Origin: Malus domestica
Taxonomy: Eukaryota; Streptophyta; Magnoliopsida; Rosales; Rosaceae
Length of the DNA: 64,000 nucleotides
NCBI RefSeq assembly: GCF_042453785.1
Contig: NC_091670.1
Span: 40,931,501-40,995,500 of the forward strand
Direction of reading: 5' to 3'
A program made the translations under genes and the position numbers. Shown one piece after another: positions 44,801 through 58,957 of the stretch; the first letter of the stretch is position 1, and each line of letters begins with the position of its first letter. The notes below the pieces were generated by a model. That model made no database searches. It was not told where the DNA came from and worked only from the letters and a program-made list of their open reading frames with translations.

Positions 44801-47800
44801 ATGGCCACTGACGAAATTCCCAAAGGTTTTGCGGCTGACGTCAAAACTGATGTTTCAAATCCTTTGTTTATTCATCATTCAGATCACTCATCTATGATGC
44901 TGGTTTCGAAGCCCCTTAATGGGGACAACTACTCTACCTGGTCTCGTGCAATGAGAATCTCCCTTAGTGCCAAAAACAAGCTAGGTTTTATTGATGGTAC
45001 TGTTACACAGCCTTCCGAGAAAACCAAACCTGCTGATCATGCTACATGGCAGAGATGCAATGACATGATCGTTGTATGGATTATCAACTCCATTGATTCA
45101 GAAATTTCAGACAATATTCTTTACATGACTGATGCTCATGCAATCTGGGAGGAGTTGCGTGAGCGTTATTCTCAAAGCAATGTTCCTCGGATTTTCCAAT
45201 TACAACGGGACATTGCTTCTCTTACTTAAGACCAACTTTCAGTTGCTGCGTACTACACTAAGCTGAAGAAATTATGGGATGAACTGGCGTCATACAATGA
45301 CTCCACTTCCTGCACATGTGGAGCGCAAAATGAAAGAAATAAATTAATACAGTTCCTTATGGGTCTCAACGAGTCCTATAGTGCCATTCGAGGGCAAGTC
45401 TTGTTGATGAACCCTTTACCAACTGTTCGTCAGGCCCATGCTTCAATTTCCTAGGAAAAGAAGCAAAGATCTCTTACTGCTTCACGTGGAGTCACCAAGA
45501 CAGCAGCTATGGCTGTTCGATAAGGTGGTTCACGGTGATCTGGATCTTCAAGTCGTAAGCCCTTGCATTGTACTCATTGTGATCATGACTATCACACCAT
45601 TGATACTTGTTACCAACTTCACGGGTATCCACTGGGGCATCGTCTTCACAAAGTCAAGCCTCAAAAAAGAAGCAAGTCTTCTAAAAAGGAAGGCAATTCT
45701 TCTTCGTCTGCAAATCAAGTTTCAACAGGTGCAACTTTGGAAGAGATGAGGTCGGTGATGTCCAGGTTATCTGACACTCAATTCCAGCAAATCCTTGACA
45801 TCATGAATAATAAAGGAGTTGATGTCTCCGTTCCTCCAAAAGCTAATGCCACTGCCATAAAGACAGGTTTGTCGAAATCTTTTTTGCATTTACGTCGATG
45901 GATAATTGACAATGGTGCAACAGATCATATAACCTCCTCACCTGATTTGCTTACTGATGGTGTCAAAAACACCAATTTGTCACCAGTTTTATTACCAAGT
46001 GGAGAGCAAGCTCGCATAGTCTCCACTGGGACAATTCTTTTGAGTTCCACTTTTTTGTTACGAGATGTGTTGTGTGTGCCCTCTTTTCAAGTATATTTGA
46101 TGTCTGTGAGTCGAATTACAAGTGGATTGCATTGTTCTGTAACCTTTTTTCCCTTCATGGTGTCTTATGCAGGACTTGACGACGAAGAAGGTGATTGGTT
46201 TAGGTAAGCAACGTGGAGGACTTTACTACTTGGTAACGTTGATTCCCACCGTCTCTGGTAGCTCTCGCCAAGTTTGCAACCTTGTTCTCTCACCTACAGA
46301 GTTGTGGCATCGGCGTTTGGGTCATTTATCTCCTTCTAGGCTCGATTTCATGTCAAAACACCTGTTGCATTTTCCTTTTCAATCCAATAATGCTTGTAAT
46401 GTTTGTCCTTTAGCCAAGCAAAGTCGTTTACCTTTTAGTATCAGTTCCATTACAACCACAAAACCTTTTGATTTGATCCATTGTGATATTTGGGGTCCTT
46501 ACGCAGTTGCATCAACTTCTGGAGCCAAGTATTTCTTAACTATTGTGGATGATTATTCTCGTTTCACATGGATATTTTTTATGCAACACAAATCAGAAAC
46601 ACAGCACATCCTCAAGGGTTTTTTCTCTTTTGTTCAAACTCAGTTTAATACATCCATTCGCCAAATACGAGTGGACAATGGTAGATAATTTTTTTCTCTT
46701 CATGGTTTCTTCCAAGATCATGGGGTCCTTTATCAACGCTCTTGTGTCTATACACCCCAACAAAATGGGGTCGTCGAGCGCAAGCATCGTCACATACTTG
46801 AAATTGCTCGTGCTTTGCGTTTCCAAGCTAACCTTCCTATTACTTTTTGGGGGGAATGTGTCCTTACGGCTGTCCATATTATTAATCGTCTTCCTACCCT
46901 CATTCTTTCCAAAAATACTCCTTTTGAACAATTGTACTTAAAACCACCTTCATTTTCCCACCTTAAAGTCTTCGGTTGTCTTGCTTATGCCACCAACACC
47001 CATATCTCTCACAAGTTTGCTCCCCGAGCCCACAAATTTGTCTTCCTTGGCTACACGTTGGTTAAAAAGCGTACAAACTTTACAACTTTACCACTCATAC
47101 TTTTTTTACTAGCAGGGATGTTGTTTTTCATGAACATATTTTTCCTTACCATTCTTCTCCATCCTCTACTTCACCTAACCCTACGCCACTACCTATCGTC
47201 TTTCCTCACCCTACACCCTCTTTACCTGAGCCTCAAGCTACTACACCTTCTACCTCACCCGTGTCTACTGATACTCCTACCACTTTTTTTTCGCCCGAGA
47301 TTTCAACTGATTCTGACCTACACCCTGATGCATCTTCTCTCGAGCCTGCTGCCTCCCTGCCTCCTGCACCACCTGCACCGATGCTTCGCCGATCTAGCCG
47401 CCACTCCTCACCGCCTCCAAGGTTGCGAGATTATGACTGCCCCACTCTTAAGCTTACCCAACCTGATCCTCCATCGTCTTCATTGTCTGGTCATGCTAAT
47501 AGTACGCGTTATCCACTTGCTAATTATCTCACTTATCATCGTTTCTCACTTGCACAACAATCTTTTCTTGCAACTATCACTCAACAGGTTAAGCCCCAGA
47601 CTTATGCCGAGGCTGCTGCTTCCTCTCATTGGCAGGTTGCCATGACTTCTGAACTACAGGCTCTCGAAGCTAATCACACATGGACTCTCACTTCTCTTCC
47701 GACTGGTAAATCTCCCATTGGTTGTCAATGAGTCTATAAAATCAAGCTTCATTCTGATGGATCCATTGAGCATTATAAAGCTCGTTTGGTTGCCAAGGGT

Positions 47801-49122
47801 TACACACAACTTGAAGGGATTGACTTTCATGATACTTTCTCTCCCACTGCTAAGATGACAACTGTTCGCTGCCTCTTAGCTCTTGCTGCTTCCTGTTCCT
47901 GGTCTCTTCATCAACTTGATGTCAACAATACGTTTCTTCATGGTGATCTTCATGAAGAAATCTATATGCTTCCTCCTCCCGGTCTTCGGCGATAGGGGAG
48001 AATTTGGTATGTCGCCTTAACAAATCCTTATATGGACTGAAGCAAGCATCCCGGTAATGGTTTGCCAAGTTTTCTGAGTCTATTCACTGTGCTGGTTATG
48101 TTCAATCAAAGGCTGATTACTCTTTGTTCACAAGGCAGCAAGGCAAGTCTTTTATAGCTCTTTTAATTTATGTTGATGATATTCTGATCACTGGAAATTA
48201 TCCTAATGCCATTAGGGATCTCAAAAATTTTCTCAATAGTCGTTTCAAAATCAAGGACCTTGGTGACTTGAAATACTTTCTAGGCATCGAAGTGTCACGA
48301 TCAAAGAATGGGATTTTCATTTCTCAACGTAAGTATGCTTTAGAGATTCTGAAGGATGGTGGTCTTTTGGGAACTCGTCCAATCGAGTTTCCTATGGAGC
48401 TGAATCTTAAACTTTCTGACAATGGTGAGTTACTTAAAGATCCGGCACAGTATAGGAGGTTGGTGGGTCGATTGATCTATTTAACAATTACTAGGCCGGA
48501 TATCACATATTCGGTGCATGTGCTAAGTAGGTTTATGCATGAACCTCGCCGTCCACACATGGAAGTAGCTCTCCGAGTTTTGAAATACATAAAGATTACT
48601 CCTGGACAAGGTTTATTTTTCTCTTCTAAAAATGACTTGACCTTGAATGCATACTGTGATTCAGATTGGGCAGGATGTTCTATGACACAAAGATCAACCA
48701 CAGGGTATTGCGTGTTTTTGGGTTCTTCATTGGTTTCTTGGAGATCAAAGAGACAAAAAACCGTATCTTTATCATCAGCTGAGGCCGAGTATAGAGCCAT
48801 GACTGGAACTTGTTGTGAACTATCATGGCTTCGATATCTTCTAAAGGACTTGGGATTGTTGCATCCAAAACCGGCCTTATTACATTGTGACAACAAAGCA
48901 GCTCTTCATATTGCTGCCAATCCAGTTTTCCATGAGCGGACTAGACATATAGAGATGGATTGCCATTTTGTTCGAGATAAAATACAAGATGGTTCTATTG
49001 TTACGCGATTTGTTCCTTCTTCACAACAACTTGCAGATGTGTTCACGAAGGCATTGGGAAAGGAATCTTTCTTGTCCATTATACACAAGTTGGGAGTTCT
49101 TGACATCCACTCTCCAACTTGA
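44801..49122 (+). pseudogene. Copia gag-pol, broken by multiple stops and shifts
   Basis: Gag from ATG 44801, with the N-terminal gag motif LVSKPLNGDNYSTWSRAM. Protease-like DNGATDH near 45910, GAG-pre-integrase LWHRRLGHLS near 46305, integrase HCDIWGP near 46485 and VDNGR near 46675. RT follows, with YVDD near 48170, then RNase H (YCDSDWAG, SSAEAEYRAM). Stops: TAA 45227, TAG 45452, TAA 45521, TAA 46686, TGA 47729, TAG 47993, TAA 48055, plus frame changes near 46180, 46700 and 47070. Only the 332-aa C-terminal part (48124-49122) is open. It cannot make a full polyprotein. Confidence 0.95.
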
Positions 49123-49129
49123 GGGGGAG

Positions 49130-49339
49130 TGTAGAGAAGTCAATGATATCATTCCTGATATCTTGGCTTAGTTTAGGAAACATTTTTGTAATTGATTTGT
49201 ATAAAGTTTAGTTTCCTGTTGTATACCTAGAAAGTAGGGTAATTTACTTCCAAGTCAAGTATTCTTCTTTGTATAAATCTCCTTGTTTCAATAGAAGAAA
49301 AATACTTCCGCAAATCATATTTTTGCTCTATTCTTTACA
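49130..49339 (+). repeat. 3' LTR of the nested copia
   Basis: 210 bp; three differences from the 5' copy (within 'ttaggaaacat', 'acttccaagtc' and 'ttcaatagaag'). Confidence 0.93.
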
Positions 49340-49553
49340 TTTACTCATTCAATTTTATATATTTTTTTAGTATTTTAGTTAGTTGTATGCTCTGAACACG
49401 TTCCTCATTTGCATATTAATTATATTTAAATTTACAAGTCTTATTTATTTCTTGTTCTCATGCATTCTAGTATAGCTTCGTCACCTTCGAGTGTCGGCCA
49501 GCACGTGCCTACCCTGATGTCTGGGGAATATTAGGATCAGGCGTGTCATTGGA

Positions 49554-50011
49554 TCTTGTTGATTTGGTATTTATTTGGATGTGGTATTTTTGTTCAACTG
49601 GTATTTGACTGACTCAGTGACAGTAATTCAGTTGCCTATTTTTACTTTCACCTTGATTACCGATTGCGAAGTGATTTTCACCACCCTCGTTTTATAGAAC
49701 AGAGAATAAAAGTAAAGGGAGGTATCAGAAGGAGAAACTGGGAGTGTGAAAATCACTACCCTTACTGATTAAGTTTCATTCAAACTTCTCAACTGCCAAA
49801 TGGACCTTGTTAATCGTCAGGTAACTGTGCATTGATCTTAACTAAACATGGAATTAAGTAATCTTAACTATATGTCTATGTTGTGAAATTATTGGATTGA
49901 AGTTAAAAGGCTAGAAAATGAGTTCTTGGTTAATACAAGTAATAAGGAAGGGAAACGAAATGATCAAACAATTTTGGTAATTACAGAATCAAGAGCCTGC
50001 ATCATTAACAA
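49554..50011. other. Tail of relic A and a diverged array boundary block
   Basis: A few bases of relic A resume after the TSD. About 49600-49830 is a weak match to the block at 37848-38080 (shared 'agttgcctattttta' and 'ttctcaactgcc'). It lies just 3' of SRLK-5. Confidence 0.5.
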
Positions 50012-53034
<3,023 letters not shown>

Positions 53035-53148
53035 TTGGTGTTTTACTTATTTTTCTGTCGGATCATTGACAATGTTAGATGTTTTCGTTGAAGTTTTTGC
53101 GTGGCAAGTTCTAAGGGCGCCATTCTGGGCTCAACTCAATAATATCGA

Positions 53149-53299
53149 TTTTTTTTTTTTTTTTTTGGTGAACTGGGAATTTTCATAACAAGAGCAAAAG
53201 CCAAGAGGAACACCGAAACTCCACGAGGGGAAAGCAAATTACAACTCAACCAAAAAAGGTTGTGAATAGTTTACCAAAAAAAAAGAAAAGGCGGTGAAC
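53149..53299 (-). mobile_element. Retroposon 115 bp upstream of SRLK-5
   Basis: The poly-T start (53149-53167, a poly-A tail on the minus strand) and the 8-bp flanking duplication AATATCGA (53141-53148, 53300-53307) mark a retroposed insert of about 151 bp. No B box was evident, so SINE or truncated LINE is open. It lies in the probable promoter of SRLK-5. Confidence 0.65.
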
Positions 53300-53307
53300 A
53301 ATATCGA

Positions 53308-53472
53308 ATCATTGACTTGGCCGAAAGTACAATTTTTCAAACTTAGCGGAATCCCCACTTACAGAAATAATTCAGTTTTTCAATACGTGGTTCGTATTTG
53401 ATTTTGACCGGTCTAGGAAAACTTTTTTTACAAGTCCAGAAGTGATATTATATATTGTCAGATAATACTACG
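53308..53472. other. Distal upstream region of SRLK-5
   Basis: AT-rich, no gene seen. Confidence 0.4.
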
Positions 53473-53620
53473 AGTTAGTGATATTCCTATTTTCTTATAA
53501 GTGAAAGGTTTTAAGTTTAATTATCGTCAAATATGAATTTAAACCACATTATTGCTAGTTCATTGTGAGGCTAAGTTCGTCCCCTCCTCTTTAGTATAGA
53601 TAATATCATTGTTTAATAAG
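53473..53620 (+). mobile_element. SINE, copy 4
   Basis: Diverged copy: 'cttataagtgaaaggtttta', 'aaccacattattgctagttc', 'tttagtatagataatatcat'. Confidence 0.7.
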
Positions 53621-53940
53621 TGATATTATTACTCTAAATTACATTAACGGGAAGATAAACGATTTGAACATGGGACGCCATATTCACAGAGACAATCCAC
53701 ACCACTTGCTAATTTACTTAGCAATTGAGATTGAATTTTCATTAACAGAGTCAATTTCTCTGTTAATTAATGGGGTTAAAATTCAAAGCCAAGACTTCCA
53801 AAATGGACATTTGCTTTTAGTCAAACTTGTATTTCATTAGGTAATAATTTTATTTAAGAGGGTTAATTACACTTATTCCTTGAGGTTTATTGTGTTTTTC
53901 ATTTATTTAGAAAAACCTCTCACATTTGATAAATTACACT

Positions 53941-54367
53941 GGAGGTGTATTCAATTGGGATTTTGATAGATTTTAATTCCTTTAATGAATCTAGGGGCAT
54001 TCAATCAAGATTTTAAGTGATTCTCTGAAATTCAAGGTGTATTCAATTAGAATTTTAAGATAGTTTATTAAAATCTTTAGAAATCCAAGTGTATTCAATT
54101 AGGATTTTAAAGAAGTTTATAACATTCCAGGTGTATTCAATTAGAAATTGATTTTAAAGAATCTGAGAAAATTGAGAAATTAGAGGGAATTAGAGAGATT
54201 TCGTAGTGTATTTTAAACATTTACAGATCTCACCTCTTCCTATGAGATTTTGCGGAAATTGAATCAAAATTTTATATGAAATCTCTATAAATCAATTAAA
54301 GTCCACAAAAATTCATGGATTTATAAATCCATTAAAGTCTTTCAAATTCTCAATTAAATACATCTCC
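53941..54367. mobile_element. MITE with terminal inverted repeats and subterminal repeats
   Basis: Starts GGAGGTGTATTCAATTGGG and ends with the imperfect reverse complement (...CAATTAAATACATCTCC). Inside, 'ggtgtattcaattagrattt' recurs about four times on one side. 427 bp, noncoding. A target duplication could not be fixed. Confidence 0.75.
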
Positions 54368-54410
54368 TAATCTTCTTGGGATTGAATAATGCTAAAGGGC
54401 ATGGGCGACT

Positions 54411-54537
54411 CGACTTCCAGTCGTTAATGCAACGGTAAACTCACCCACGACTTCTAGCCGTTGGTGCAACGTTAAGTTAACCACCACTTCCAGTCGTTGA
54501 TTCATCGTGAGCTTACCCGCGACTTCCAGTCGTATAT
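54411..54537. repeat. Tandem repeat, 36-37 bp unit, about 3.5 copies
   Basis: Units start at 54411, 54448, 54484 and 54520 with 'cgacttccagtcgt'. Noncoding. Confidence 0.8.
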
Positions 54538-55720
54538 GTCGACAAGACAAAACAATCCCCTCAAACTGATATAGCTACAAAGTTCCACTTCTTTAATTCT
54601 GACCACAGCCCAGTTGCATCCAGTGGGTTGATAAAGACAATTCTTATTAACGTTTCTGTGCATATGCGAAAGAATGGCAGAGCTAAATTGGCTTGAATGG
54701 GGCCAAGTACGTACGAATTTAGCGAACCAAAAAATCTCACACCAAGTATGATTAGTAGTGGACATTATGATAAAAGCGATCCATGATAAGATGGAATAAA
54801 AGGTAATCAATTTGAAAAGTCATAGGATTTGTTTATATGGCAAGCGAAGCATCACAGATCAACATCTTCTCTCCTGTACATGAATCCCCAGCAGCCAAAA
54901 CCTAGTTAAAAAGCCTTACCTGCTTCCTATGGTATGCTGAAGTTGGATTACCACAAACCACAAACCTCTCATTCTTAAACTCTAATTTATGTGAACGTAG
55001 TGGAGGGATTACATTTCAAATCCAAGGCTGTTAAGGATCAAGCTTCCACCATAGTACATGTCACATAATTTACAGAATTAGCAAATTTTTTTTTGAAAAT
55101 AACTATTGGTTTATTTTGTTCAAACCAATGGTTTTGTTTGGTTATCAATTTTGATTATGAGGATCATTTTTTTCAAGACAAAATTGGAAAGTAGCATTAG
55201 TATAGTAAGTGATCTTTTTATTATCATTATTGAACAACTGAATAACCGTGTTTCTATCTCTTGAGAGCTTTGTTGTTCCATATCACAAGCAACATGTTCT
55301 TATATCTGTCTCTAAGAATCATTAAATTAATATTCCACCAAAATGAATTACTTGATATTGTTCTAAATGACTATTTTGGAAATCATAATTCTAATTTATA
55401 TGTTGTGAGTACTTTTATTCCAAAGGGAATTTTTGGAACCACTCAATCAACTGTAAAATAGAATATTGTAAATCATAAAATATTTTTAACATATTTTCTT
55501 CTAGCCAAAGCTGTTGAAAGAATATGTATTTAGTGTATTTCATGGTTTGGCTATGTCATGCAGGCGTCTTTCATGCATGATTTGTTTTCTACTAAAGGTG
55601 TAACATAATCATGCAATTGTAACTAGTTCGATCCTCAACAACTTCTCAATTGACGATTTGGCTACTTTCATGGTTTGAATACCAGATAATGCATATTAGC
55701 CGCAAGATTATGGCTAATAT
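54538..55720. other. AT-rich spacer, no gene seen
   Basis: Short frames only; no domain or repeat border was recognised. Confidence 0.45.
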
Positions 55721-55988
55721 ACATATCGTAAGCATAAAGAAGCAGTCTTCCATGCCTGTCTATAGTAAGGATTTCAGAGGTATCCTTGATGGGGTTATCT
55801 CTGTTTGCAACCCAAACCACTGCTTTTTTTTTATCTTTTTGAGCATTACCAAATTCCGACATATCTGGACCTGGAGTTCCCGGGGCTGAAGAACCCTAGT
55901 TCGAAGATATTTCCGTTGCTATGGTGTCAACGGATGTGCAAAATGGGAAGAGGAGGAAGAACACAAGAAGCAAAGCTTTCATTCAACA
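55721..55988 (-). pseudogene. Relic B: 5' end of an RKS1-like SRLK exon 1
   Basis: Matches the start of SRLK-4 exon 1 (signal peptide and VVWVANRDNPIKDTSE region) with an internal deletion of about 43 bp and other indels. It is truncated on the left at about 55721, so the rest of the gene is absent. Confidence 0.85.
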
Positions 55989-56033
55989 TTTTTTGGGCCT
56001 TTTCACTTATTTACAAAGGTTATTACTAGTACG

Positions 56034-56521
56034 TGTTAGCCTTATAAGGTTATACAATTAAAACACAAACGAAGAGTGACTGACCTGATTCCAATGGTAG
56101 TTACCGAAGATGCAGTAGCCATGCAAGCAAGACGTGATCGATAAAACTCCAATCTTTATGTTTGCCGTGACAAACAGAAACACCAACTCTTCTGTAAACT
56201 CCTAGCTTTATGACAATGCTCTATGGAAAGCCTTAGTTGTCGTCTCTAGGGTTAGCAGGGACCGGTGTTTATATACTAGCCAAAAAGTCTTAGATTCCGT
56301 CCATAAGGGAAAACTAAAACTCTTCTTTCTTGGCTCTCAAGTAAAATATCATAATCATATATTATTAAGAATTCCATCAATCCTATTTCCAATATAAGAC
56401 ACCTTATATAGAATTAATATCTTTAAGAGATTAAATCACAATTAACATTATTCTCCAATATTACATTCCTATTACATGTAGTAGACCACTTAAGGTTGAT
56501 TTATATTGGATAAATCCAACA
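56034..56521 (-). repeat. 3' LTR of the 56-62 kb element
   Basis: 488 bp, TGTTAGCC...CCAACA on plus; reads as identical to 61597-62084. Confidence 0.95.
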
Positions 56522-57056
56522 TTCTCCCACTTGGTCTACAAAATGTAATATTCACGTTTATACTTGAGATTGGAGACTAATATCACTTTAGTGGCCATGT
56601 AACAGTGATTACATCTCGTCCTTAATACAGCTTCTGTCAAATGCATTTCTTAACATGGAACTAACAAGGTTGTAGGATTGACACAATCCAGAACCTTCAT
56701 AATCACACATGCTAAGATCCTCATTCACATGAAACACAAATTATGATCAAGAGATGAAACTTTAAATAAACTTTAAATTAACTAAAATGTCTTACTTTAT
56801 ATCATCTCAGGTCCACCTTATTGTAACTCACAAGTTACACTTTATGCTTTTTCGAAGCCTTAAATCTACCAATGCAGATATCCTTCATCTAATGAAACCA
56901 CCATAACCTGAAGGTGTGAATACATCTCCAAAACAATCATGCATCACTTTCATTAGATCAACAATAATACAAACAATGTTTGTAGCCAACAGACACAACT
57001 GAAAATACCAAATAGGCACATGTCCAAGTAAAATATCCCAAAACTTCATAAAACAA

Positions 57057-57168
57057 ATTAATTCAACACTTGTGAGCAAGATGAATTAATATGTTTTTGA
57101 CACTAATCTATGCACCATACCAGTTACTTTCATAGTGATTTCCAACACCTGCGGGCAAGATGGAAATC
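57057..57168. repeat. Conserved-loop hairpins 1 and 2
   Basis: Hairpin 1: stem ATTAATTCA/TGAATTAAT (57057-57065, 57082-57090), loop ACACTTGTGAGCAAGA. Hairpin 2: stem GATTTCCA/TGGAAATC (57137-57144, 57161-57168), loop ACACCTGCGGGCAAGA. The loops are alike and the stems differ, yet both pair perfectly. Confidence 0.85.
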
Positions 57169-57237
57169 CTCACAACTGAGGTAGTGCACAAACCATGTCA
57201 TGCCATTTAATATGCAATTTGATAACAACTTGATATC

Positions 57238-57263
57238 TGATATATATATATATATATATATAT
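57238..57263. repeat. TA microsatellite
   Basis: A (TA)n run inside the LTR element interior, where a partner of hairpin 5 might be expected. Confidence 0.9.
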
Positions 57264-58732
57264 TTCATCAAATAATTGACTAGCATACGAAAAATGTGAC
57301 TTATTGAATCCAACTGGAGATTAATATGAATACATGGATTCTATACATACTTTATAGGTCATCTGCAAATGTAAGGCATTACTAACCCGAAACTCAAACT
57401 TCCACTGATCTGCAACATCATTACTTAATTTGCAAATCAATGCTTAAATCATACTTTTGAAAATATGCCTTTGGGAATAGCCTTACTTAGTCAATGACTG
57501 CATATTACCTCAATGAAAGGTACAACTAAGCATGAAAGCATTCACTGTTGTTTACACAAAAACCGTGCATCCAACAACCATTGTATATGTATTAATAAGT
57601 CCACATTTATGCTAAGTCCTTATGAGCCCCAAAACAAATGATCAATCGAGAAATCCAAATGATTGGCAGTAACAGAAAAAGGCACGCATATACCAAGTAT
57701 ACATTCGTGCAACTTAAACATATTATAGACATTCGAGTAGCGCAAATTCATGGAAGATAGAATAACGCTTTAATAGATTCATGCAAGTCCACTTAATGCT
57801 CACAATTTTAGAATAACTCCCACTAAGTTTTCAGAGTTTATACTTGCAAATAAGTTAATGAGTGTGAAGCCCAATTTTCGTTCACTAATTCTCCCACTAG
57901 GGCAAACACTCGTTAATATATTCTTTCAAAGATGTTCCTAAAGAAAATTGCTTTATATTTTAGACATAATAAAATAGACATTACAACCAACACAAAGTTG
58001 TCAAACAGAATTTCAGTAACGAGTTACACTTACTTTAGAATTTATCATAATTAATTTACAAGCTTGATTGCTACCAAATTTATACTGATCAAAATAGACA
58101 TACTGATCTTCATAAAATAGAAATACAGAGCCATTTTGGGTCAAAATAGTAGTCTAAAGTCACATCTCAAAAAACATCACAATCTGCCAGTAAAAACTGT
58201 CTATACGAGCATGGGTTACTAGTAAATTCACCATAATTAACATACATGGCAGAAAATTACGAAAATTTGCAGACACATATTAGACATCTATATGTTAAAC
58301 ATATCCAAAATTCAGGTCATTTGGTGACCATTAGACACGTCATTCACCCGATTTAAATCAAGACACGTAATCTGCCAGAAACAATTATGTGCTTCTATCA
58401 TGAATTTATGCATCCATAACAAATTCAATTTCATATCATTTCAATTTCGATGTCCAAAGGAAACTTTAATAGTCAAATTTCATCCTCTAAACCGACATCA
58501 TAGTTCAAATTGAAAAGATTTTCAAGCATAAAGACTTAAACAATGCGTACCTTAGCAATCCTTGATTAACCTTCATGGGTCCAATACTTTGCATCAACAA
58601 GTCTCATGAAGAGACACAAAATTCGTCATGATGCAACCGATTTCCATGCCTTCAAACCACAACCTTTTATGGGGCTCATTGTGGAAATATTTGTCACTAA
58701 TGGCATGGAACTTTATCCCAATAAACTTCATG

Positions 58733-58957
58733 AAACTAAATTAATTTACACATGTAGGCAAGAAAATTAACTAGTTTCTAGTACTAGATTTTATATCACA
58801 AAAGTTCCTTCAGGAAAAACTTCAACACCTGTAGGCAAGATGAAGGTTTTCACAACTTCTGTGAAATAAAACTCATACTATGCCATCTTAATTAAACTAA
58901 AAGAAGTAATCCACACCTGTAGGCAAGAAGATTATCCCTTTTATTCTAATTAAGATG
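58733..58957. repeat. Conserved-loop hairpins 3, 4 and 5
   Basis: Hairpin 3: TTAATTT/AAATTAA (58741-58747, 58764-58770), extended by AAACTA/TAGTTT, loop ACACATGTAGGCAAGA. Hairpin 4: 11-bp stem (58814-58824, 58841-58851) with one mismatch, loop ACACCTGTAGGCAAGA. Hairpin 5: same loop at 58913-58928, inner stem TAATC/GATTA and outer CATCTTAATTA/TAATTAAGATG (58884-58894, 58947-58957). Confidence 0.85.

Larger units (their letters stand above)
44507..49339 (+). mobile_element. Nested Ty1/copia element, decayed
   Basis: LTRs 44507-44716 and 49130-49339 (210 bp each, TGTAGAG...TTTACA) differ at three positions by eye. Target duplication TTTAC at 44502-44506 and 49340-49344. Primer-binding site TGGTATCAAGAGC at 44717; polypurine tract TTGAGGGGGAG at 49119-49129. 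It sits inside the 39322-49548 element. Confidence 0.96.
39322..49548 (+). mobile_element. Long coding-free LTR-type element (solo LTR or LARD), hosting a nested copia
   Basis: Begins TGTGACAACCCGTCCC and ends GGCGTGTCA, flanked by TTGGA (39317-39321, 49549-49553), which is the 5-bp duplication of LTR elements. Subtracting the nested copia leaves about 5.39 kb. No second internal copy of the TGTGACAACCCG end was found, so it is either one very long solo LTR or a single-LTR remnant. It contains CT-rich and CA tracts (39470-39560), a purine-rich block (40775-41115), a hairpin-unit array (42613-42913) and a two-unit repeat (about 44085-44180). No coding domain was recognised; the 112-aa basic frame at 40778-41116 is purine-tract translation. 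Confidence 0.8.
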
